Shown in pieces: positions 56,785 through 64,000 of a stretch of 64,000 nt of DNA. Both the position numbers and the translations under genes were made by a program. Source of the DNA: Paguma larvata (Eukaryota; Chordata; Mammalia; Carnivora; Viverridae); the NCBI GenBank assembly GCA_030068075.1, contig CM057826.1:113050746-113114745 (forward strand), written 5' to 3'. Numbering within the stretch: the first letter of the stretch is position 1; every line of letters begins with the position of its first letter. The notes under the pieces are model-generated. The model did no database searches. It was not told the origin of the DNA and saw only the letters and a list, made by a program, of their open reading frames with translations.

Positions 56785-57945
56785 TAACATTCTTTAAACA
56801 ACAGCATAGAGGGATCTTTAAGATACAAACTTTATCATATTTTGCCCATGTTTTTTTCACTACCCTCCCATCCTTTTAGGATCAAGAAAAACTTGAACAT
56901 CATTTGTGAAGCTCAGTATTATCTGCCTTGTCCATAACTATTCTGACTTTAAGGGATCATGGTGAAGGTTACATCACATGGCACATACATTGTACCTGGA
57001 ACAGTGTCTTCCCACAGTCCATGGTCATTGTGATGATCTCTCCAGCCCACCTTGTACCATACCCCTTCTTGCTCTCAAAGCTCTGTTTGCTCTGGCCTTC
57101 TTTCTGCACTTACTCTACTCCAAAGGTCTTCTTATGCCAGCAACACTCTTCCCTCATCCTCCCAATCATGTTTTACCTCAGTAATTCCTGCCCATCCTAC
57201 AGCACTGCACTCAGATATCACCTCCTCAGGGCAGCCTTCTCTGGTTCTGCAAGAGAGATTAGGTTACCTTGTGTGCTCTCATGGGTCTTTTGCTAACTAT
57301 TATATGAAAAGTGGTTTCATTCGGATATAACTCGCACACCCTTCAATTCATCCATTTCAAGTGCATGCTTTAATAGTTTTTAATTTATTCACAGAATTTT
57401 GCAACCGTTAGCACATTCAATTTTAAAACACCTTCGTCACCTCAAAAAGAAATGCTATCTATTCACTAGCAGGCAGTCCCCATTTCCCTCCAACCACTCT
57501 AACACTAGGCAAACAGTAATGTACTTCAGTCTTATTGAATTTTCCTATTCCGGGTATTTCATATAAATAAATATAATACAAGGAAGTGTATATAACATTT
57601 GTAACTAGTTTCTTTCACTTGATAACATGTGTTCAAGGGTCATCCATATTATAGCATGTACCAGTTACTTCATTTCACTTTACTGATGAATAATATTCCC
57701 ATGGATGGATATATCAGTATTCATCTGTTAATGGATATTTGGATTCTTTTTAATAGATCTTTAAATTTAACAGACAATTACTATAAAATTATGTGATATT
57801 TCTTTAATATCTGTCTCTCACACTGGGAAATAAGTCTCTTAAAGGAAAGAACTGTCAATCTTTCTGTTCACTATTGGGCTTCTATCTTCAACAACTATTA
57901 GTATAATGTAAGGATAAATAAATGCATTCCAATGAATGAACTATA
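56785..57945 (+). repeat. L2 element, split by an antisense L1
   Basis: Left part to about 57295: atcctttta-ggatcaagaaaa, ggccttctttctgcacttac, actcagatatcacctcctca and gggcagccttctctggttct. Right part from about 57770: ttctttaatatctgtctctc, tcactattgggcttctatct and ataaatgcattccaatgaat. The halves join in order across the L1. Confidence 0.8.
57300..57745 (-). mobile_element. Old LINE-1 3' UTR, antisense, inside an L2
   Basis: Reverse complement of an old L1 3' region: cattcggatataactcgcac, cattcaattttaaaacacct, cgtcacctcaaaaagaaatg, gaataatattcccatggatg and a tgttaatggatatttggatt end. Confidence 0.8.
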
Positions 57946-58689
57946 GGAAACTCAAAGAAAAATGGGAGTAACTGAATAGGCGTAACTTTTATTCTCGGTG
58001 TAGGGACCCTCCTTTCAATTAGCCCATCAATCTTTCTCACTAAATGCCCTAACATTCGGCAATTGCAACTTTGGACATAACACATGCCAGGCACTGTGTT
58101 AGTTTAGCCAAAATTTGGACAACGCGACTTTGCTGCCACTAAAAGTCTCCTCTAAGGAGAGCAAAATCCTAAAGAAAGTATGCCCTACACTTGTCAAAGG
58201 CTAAAAGCAAGGGTCCACCCCATCTATACTGACCACAGTTACCCGCAAAACTTTTCAGAAACTGTCCAGGCCCTTTTAAGTAACAGTTTGGTGGAGCTGC
58301 ACGTGGTGGAAATATGAATCAGGTACAATTCCAGTCTCAGGCTGCCAGCCTTTCAAGCGTGCTCAGATGTGTCTAGCTTTTTTTCCCTCAGGAGTCAAAG
58401 GTAAATGGGGCCAACTTGGAACAATCACTACAGCTTGCTGTGCAAGATATGTGAAAAGCTAAACCTTTGCCAGCAAAAAGAAAAAAAGAAAGAAAGAAAA
58501 CAGAAGGAAAGAGACCCAGCGGTCTCTGCTGATGAAAACATCTCTGGTGAATGAGAGTTGCCTGCTGTTAAATGCAGAAATACTTTTAAGGTGCTGATGC
58601 TTCTCTATGCTATTTATTTCCTGAAGTTTCAACTGTCGTACTAATAGGCTACAGTGCAAAACTGTGTGTAATGCAGACTGGGATCTAGC
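57946..58689. other. Unassigned DNA
   Basis: Contains a short (GAAA)n patch at about 58478-58500. No repeat named. Confidence 0.45.
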
Positions 58690-58910
58690 CCTAGTGTTAC
58701 CTCACTGTGTTAGAGTGCTTACTATGTGATGGACATAACACTAAACACTGCACACCCATCAACTTCCTGAATCCTCACAAATGTGCTGAGAAGTAGATTT
58801 TATAATTAACTCCATTTTATGGCAGAAAAAGCCAAGAGTTCAAGGGGTTATAAATTTTGAGCAAGTTTGCAGTTGGTAGTGGTAGGGATAGGACTTGATT
58901 CCAGCTAAGT
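58690..58910 (+). repeat. MIR3/L2-type element
   Basis: gagtgcttactatgtgatgg, tcctgaatcctcacaaatgt, ttaactccattttatggcag and cttgattccagct. Confidence 0.6.
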
Positions 58911-58917
58911 CTACATA

Positions 58918-59325
58918 TTTATTTATTTTTATTTTCATTTTTAAATTATTTTTTAATATAATTTATTGTGAAATTAGCTAACATACAGTGTATACAGTGT
59001 GCTCTTGGTTGTGGGGGGTAGATTTCTGTGATTCATCAGTTACATACAACACCCAATGTTCATCCCAACAAGCATTCTCCTCAAGGCCCATCACCCATTT
59101 TCGCCTCTCCTCCGCCCACGCCCCATAAACCCTCAGTTTGTTCTCTGTATTTAAGTATCATATGGTTTGCCTCCCTATCTGTTTGAAACTACTTTTCTCC
59201 TCTCCTTCCCCCATGGTCTTCCGTTCCCCCATGGTCTTCTGTTTCTCAAGTTCCACATATGAGTGAAAACATATAATATCTGTCTTTCTCTGACTCTGAC
59301 TGGCTTATTTCACTTAGCAATATGC
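58918..59325 (-). mobile_element. 5'-truncated carnivore LINE-1, antisense
   Basis: T-rich tail at left, then attagctaacatacagtgta, acatacaacacccaatgttc, a accctcagtttgttctctgt segment and gacggt-like ORF2 end gcttatttcacttagcaata at right. It is the reverse of the young L1 3' end. A 19-base phrase ttcccccatggtcttc(c/t)gtt is tandemly duplicated at about 59206-59243. Confidence 0.88.
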
Positions 59326-59329
59326 TCAT

Positions 59330-59470
59330 CAAAAGACCTGGTTCTAGCCCTAGTACTGACACTCATGAGCTGTGTGGACCATGAGTGACTCATCTCCTCA
59401 CTCTATTCCTCAAAGTTCTCATGTGTAAAAGAGGAGAATTAGTATCTAGTCAGTCTTACAGATGTGTGAA
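59330..59470 (+). repeat. MIR fragment
   Basis: gacctggttctagccctagt, actgacactcatgagctgtg, gtgactcatctcctcactct and atgtgtaaaagaggagaatt. Confidence 0.65.
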
Positions 59471-61184
59471 GATCAAGCTGCCATAAATACATTTCAGAGT
59501 GTTACGAAAAGTGTGAAAACACCAGAAAAATACAAGGAAGTGTATATAACATGAATATTATCACGCATACAGTTGTCACTAAGTGATAATTTGTAAGCTT
59601 ACCGGGAGGGAGGATCAATGTTCGTATATATGATCCATATAAGTTATTAGTTTGGATGGGGAAGATTTACCATAGTTAGATTTTATTAAGAAAGAGATAG
59701 TACTCATGGGTGCTATGAGCTTGTGGTTATGTCGTCCTAGCTAATCCTTATCATTTCATCCATCAATTTTATTGTTCTTGGCCAGAGTAACAATTGTGCA
59801 ATTGTATTTTCTGGTCCACTGAAGTTTAAGGATACTGTCAAGCCATGACAGGAGGAGTCAAGTATTGGGTGTATTGAATATGTAATTTAAACATGTGGCC
59901 TGCATCTGTTTAAAATAAGAAAAAGGAAATAGAACTATCTATAGACACTAGTTATAGTGAATAGCTGCCTTACCTACGTATCTTTAGATGCTAACTTAAT
60001 AAGAAAGACTCCTTAATATCTCATAAAGAAGCATACAGGAAAGAAACAGAGACAAATTTTCCTTTAAGAAGGCTGAGCAAGTTTCATGACACTTACCACT
60101 CCTAAATTACCAAGGGAAAATCATTCACATTTTAACAGAGTGTTCACTCTCTCTCTTGATTCTCTCCCCATTTCTCCTCTAGGTTTAAAGGCAGAGCCTT
60201 ACCTGGTTTATGTCTAATCCTATCTTTCACCTAGAAGACAACCCTCTATAAAATACATATTTGGTACATCATTAATAATTGACTAAGTTCAGAGAATAAT
60301 TTTCCAAATTGTAATTGTCCATATTCCCCTATTGAATCGAATATTTGGGCCATTCCCAAACATTTTATGGGAGGCCCAGAGTGATTTTGAGACTGGTAAA
60401 CATTCAGATCAAGACTGCAGCACTCCCAGAATCTATTGCGACTCCTCGTGATGTCTCAACTAATGTAAGTAGGAAGGCTTCTCTATTTTACATAATATCA
60501 CAATGGACTGCAGAGAACCAGAAGCAAACAGAGAACAAGAGGGCCAAACTACAAAACATCCTGTCAGAAGAAGGGATATATGACAGTCAACCCCTTGATC
60601 TTAAGCCCAGAATCAAACTGGTTTATTTAAAAGTAGAGTGAAGCTCACTCCACTGTCCACAGGTGTATAAATGTTCATCTAAGATATTCATACAAGAAGT
60701 CAGCCTAGCTTGACAAATATCCTTAAAGCTGGATAGCGATTATCTATAAACAATTCCCTAAAACCTGATTCAGGGGCCTAAGCTACACTCTTCAGGCCAT
60801 GTAATATGCCAGTGACCCTTCTTTGTCTAGGGTGGTCAGCTGAGCCACTCCACACTCATCCCTCTTCTGTTAAGGGCACAGAATGCCTTTGTAAGACTGC
60901 TCAGTTACCAAAGGACATGGGTGAAAATACCCAGACAACGAGTGTACCTAGTCTTCAGTCTCACTTTTGTCCTGCTCTCATCACCTCATCTAGCCAGGCC
61001 CCTGAGTTGAAAACTGTCTTGTGAACCCAGGTGCCATCTTAAACATGGAGTGTTCTGCAGTTGCAGAAGGAAGCTAATTCATGCAGAGAATCCAGGAAAT
61101 CCATCAAAAGAGAATTCATTTGGACTTGAATTGCTGGAGTTGGCTATCGGCATTACTGTGTTCTCATATCACCAGCTGAAAATT
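59471..61184. other. Long stretch without named repeats
   Basis: About 1.7 kb with nothing I can name. A 98-codon frame (60345-60641, +) has no motif. Frames 60806-61024 and 61050-61241 likewise. Confidence 0.45.
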
Positions 61185-61690
61185 GCCTTACAAGGTGCCT
61201 GTTGGAAACCTTTCAATGATTCCGCATTGCCTTTGGGCTAAAATTCCATTATTAGCAATTACAAAGCCCTCTATAATGTGGACCCTGCCTATCTCTCCTG
61301 CTTCATTTATTGTCCCTCCCATTCCCTCTTTCCCTTCCTCCCAACCACCTCCACCACCATGACAACACGAGACAACACTTCTTTGCTCTGCGTCCTATCC
61401 AACCCAACTCTCTCATACATGGTCAACTCCTGCTCAGATCTCAGTGCAAACTGAGATATTCCTTCCTGAATCTGCCTTCCCATCTTCACTTCCCACAAAA
61501 CGCTGTCCTAATACCCTGTCCTGCTCCTTTCATGGGAGCCAGAATTCATGGTCAATGTCATCAAACATTTGTCTAGACCATACCATAAGCTGAAAGTGGT
61601 CCGTTATCTCTTTATGTCCTCTTCTCCCATGTTCTTAGTGCCGAGCATGATGTCCGACAGTGTTAGACCCAACATAAACATTTATTTGTT
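61185..61690 (+). repeat. L2 element
   Basis: ttcaatgattccgcattgcc, aattacaaagccctctataa, tgtggaccctgcctatctct, cagatctcagtgcaaactga and ttagtgccgagcatgatgtc. Overlapping opposing frames are by-products. Confidence 0.8.
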
Positions 61691-62399
61691 ACTTAGATGT
61701 GCAGGTCATTTTTGTCCCAAATTGGTATTGCTTTTAGACAGGGGAGTGGGAAGGATGACTGAATTTCCATTCACAGGTACAGAGGTGTCTTAATGCCGTC
61801 AGAGAAGTCTCTTACATTTTTACTCCCATTATTTGACCATTCTATGACCCCCTCTATTGCACAGGTGACACTTGGTGCCTGCCATGTCTCATCCTTTGCC
61901 TCCCTGAGTTCACACATTGGTAGGTGTTCAAATTCTGATTCCATCCATGTGAACATCGTGTCCCAACATTTCAGATTAAAATGTTTAATCAAAAGATGTA
62001 TTAATTATTCTGTTCAGTACAAGATCCCTAACAAGACGGAGGAGGCTGAGAGTCACATGACAGTGATCTTCTTGTGGTTTTGCATTAACCTTTGAGCTAC
62101 CTGCAATCTTGAGTGCATCACCTGTGTCCTGTTTAAGATAAACTGAGGGCCAGTCATGTACCACATCATCAGGGAAAACACCATTAATCTAGTCATTATT
62201 CTAAATAGCAAATGCTGTTGCTCAGCAAGGCACAAGGTGTTTAAGTGTCACCAGTTACCATCTTCCTCCCCAAATTGCCTGGTTTCAAATTAGCAGTATT
62301 CAGCACAACTTAATAAGTGTTTCTCAACTGCAGGGTCAGGCCTCCTTTCAGGTAATGATCAAGTGTGAGAGGTGCTCCACATAATTTCATATTATTGTG
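61691..62399. other. Unassigned DNA
   Basis: Overlapping opposing frames (61771-61992 minus, 61793-62095 plus). No repeat named. Confidence 0.45.
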
Positions 62400-62486
62400 G
62401 TTAAGAAGACAGTCTCTGGAGTCACAGAAACTTAGTTTGGATCCCATTCCATTACTTACTGCCAGGACAACATTTGCTTGTACAAG

Positions 62487-62606
62487 TCTTCCTTCCTTCC
62501 TTCCTTCCTTCCTTCCTTCCTTCCTTCCTTCCTTCCTTCCTTCCTTCCTTCCTTCCTTCCTTCCTTCCTTTCTTTCTTTCTCTTTCTTTCTTTCTTTCTT
62601 TCTTTC

Positions 62607-62645
<39 letters not shown>
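62487..62645 (+). repeat. (TTCC)n / (TTTC)n compound microsatellite
   Basis: About 20 ttcc units (62487-62570) followed by about 18 tttc units with two ctcttt interruptions (to 62645). It arises inside a MIR. Ser/Phe/Leu-rich open frames here are artefacts. Confidence 0.98.
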
Positions 62646-62705
62646 CAGAGTCTGTTTCCTTGTCTATAAAATGCTGATAACACAGTCACTTCAGTGTCCA
62701 TCTCC

Positions 62706-62878
62706 CTATATCAGCTCAGGTCATGATCTTACGGTGTGACATTGAGCCATGTGTCAGGCTCCGTGCTGAGCATGGAGCCTGGTTGGGATTCTCTCTCTCT
62801 CTCTTTCTCTCTCCCTCTCTGCCCCTCCCCAGCTTACACTCTCTATCAAAATGAACAAATAAAACAATTTTTAAAAAA
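62706..62878 (+). mobile_element. Carnivoran SINE, 5'-truncated
   Basis: Starts at cagctcaggtcatgatctta and lacks the tRNA head. It keeps ccatgtgtcaggctccgtgc, gcatggagcctggttgggat, CT-rich region and the tail aacaaataaaac. Confidence 0.9.
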
Positions 62879-63090
62879 TGGTGAGAACAGTAGTAAACAT
62901 TTTATAATGCCGTATTTACAATTAAATAAGGTAATAAAAACACTTGATACAAAGTCAGGCACCCAGGAAAGAGGAGTAGCTCTCTCTGCCTTATGAGGTT
63001 ATCATGATGTTTAAATGACATAACCTTCCTGAAATACTTAGCACAATACCTGGAACATATTATACACTCAATAAATGAAATCTATTATTG

Positions 63091-63699
63091 CTATTAACTA
63101 AAAGCTGGTTATATTACCCAAGTTTGTAAGGGAATACTTTAATGGCATGAACTAAGGCAGTTCTTATACAATGCCACCTGTGCTTGGTATACTTTCTTCT
63201 ACGGAAAAGGATAGAGGGAGCGCCAGTGCACCAGCTAGGAATACCAGACAGACTGAGTAGACCTATGAGAGGAGTACATCCCATGTGTGACCTCCTCTCC
63301 TGGGTGTCATTACAAATGAAAGGATGTGAGTCCATGAATCACCGCTGTCATCACATAATACATCTACTGCACTCGTGAGACCTAAAGGGATGCCAGGCTC
63401 CTCCGGAGAATCCGAGTATGTCATTGTAGACTCTTGATAACCCTTCCTTAGAACGGTGAAGCAGGAGAATGGAAAAACAGGATTTGACCCCAAAAACAGA
63501 TTTCTCATAAGCAAAGTCATCATGAAAAAAATGCAGGGGACAGAGAATAGACAGAAGCCAAACCCAAAGGGTTTATCCAATGTCATCTTTGGTCCTGCTG
63601 ATTCCTTTGCCAAGAAGATACTTTGTCACTGTATCTTGCATGCCCATCCTCAAATCCTGCTTTCTGCATGTGACTTCTCCCATCAGTACAGTTTGCCAT
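63091..63699. other. Unassigned DNA
   Basis: A 116-codon minus-strand frame (63263-63613) overlaps plus-strand frames (63184-63378, 63456-63701) and has no motif. Confidence 0.45.
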
Positions 63700-63960
63700 A
63701 GCTCTGCCCTGATTACTCCATATTCATTAACATCGTCACCTGGTTAAACGAGTGCCTAACACAGTTTCATATTTACTGACAACTCTTCTGCTGACCACTC
63801 TTTATGATCCCAAATCAGCTCATTTTGTCATTTAATTATTCCCTTATTCCCTCGAAAAGAAGGGATACTCCTCATGGGCACGGACTGTGTCTCATGCTTC
63901 TCTTCCATCCCTTCTGAGTCCCCATATATCACACATCACAGAGCATACGATCGATCAAAC
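63700..63960 (+). repeat. Possible L2 relic
   Basis: ctcctcatgggcacggactg and tgtctcatgcttctcttcca resemble the L2 tail. The upstream part is too diverged to be sure. Confidence 0.35.
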
Positions 63961-64000
63961 TCACCACATTTTAGTGAAAGAGAGTAAGAATACTACATCG

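Larger units (their letters stand above)
62400..63090 (+). repeat. MIR, split by a microsatellite and a SINE
   Basis: Left part: tctggagtcacagaaactta, tttggatcccattccattac. Middle: agagtctgtttccttgtcta, taaaatgctgataacacagt. Right part (about 62985-63090): gaggttatcatgatgtttaa, cttagcacaatacctggaac and ctcaataaatgaaatctatt. The pieces are in MIR order; the last may be a second copy. Confidence 0.6.

Noticed and set aside
62365..62739. Ser/Phe/Leu/Pro-rich repeat protein frames
   Set aside because: Three overlapping frames translate the (TTCC)n/(TTTC)n microsatellite.

Overview
The window is non-coding mammalian DNA, almost certainly from a cat-family carnivore. The main evidence is about a dozen copies of the carnivoran tRNA-Lys-derived SINE. 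Most have the felid form: a tRNA-like head (ggctcagt..gttaag, then gagttcgagccc), a middle reading ctgacagctcagagcctgg, a CT-rich stretch and an (A/T)-rich aaaaataaataaa tail. A nearly complete carnivore-type LINE-1 and pan-mammalian MIR, L2, MER5-type and MLT1-type fossils support this. I found no intact protein-coding gene, no functional RNA gene, no CRISPR array and nothing prokaryotic. The window is intergenic or part of a very large intron.

Layout. 1-4980: an old LINE-1 (+) with its 5' region, the first part of ORF1, a large internal deletion at a SINE, then the reverse-transcriptase half of ORF2 and the 3' UTR, with a second SINE inside. 4981-20040: AT-rich unassigned DNA with MIR, L2, MER5-like and old L1 fragments, four SINEs and several microsatellites. 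20041-26872: a full-length felid-type LINE-1 (+) flanked by a 14-bp target-site duplication, with ORF1 and ORF2 recognisable but broken. 27190-27909: a solo class I endogenous retrovirus LTR (-) with a near-perfect 6-bp flanking repeat. 28380-30010: an unexplained series of six diverged copies of a pyrimidine-tract plus CAATTTGgag module. 30780-36560: MER5A, MIR and L2, plus a small CpG-rich patch at 31930-32110 with a first-exon-like reading frame. 37040-50740: seven SINEs, a purine tract, L2, MIR and old L1 pieces. 51830-52200: GC-richer DNA with an octamer motif, not recognised as a repeat. 53085-59470: MLT1 LTRs on both strands, a 5'-truncated young L1 (+), an L1 (-) nested in an L2, and another truncated L1 (-). 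61185-64000: L2, a MIR split by a long (TTCC)n/(TTTC)n tract and a SINE, and tail sequence.

No genes work together here. The content is layered transposon insertion: L2, MIR and MER5 first, then old L1 and MLT1, then carnivore L1, the ERV LTR and SINEs. Repeat names come from remembered family consensus and were not checked by a search, so subfamily names are tentative and fragment ends are good to roughly 10-30 bases unless a duplicated target site fixes them.
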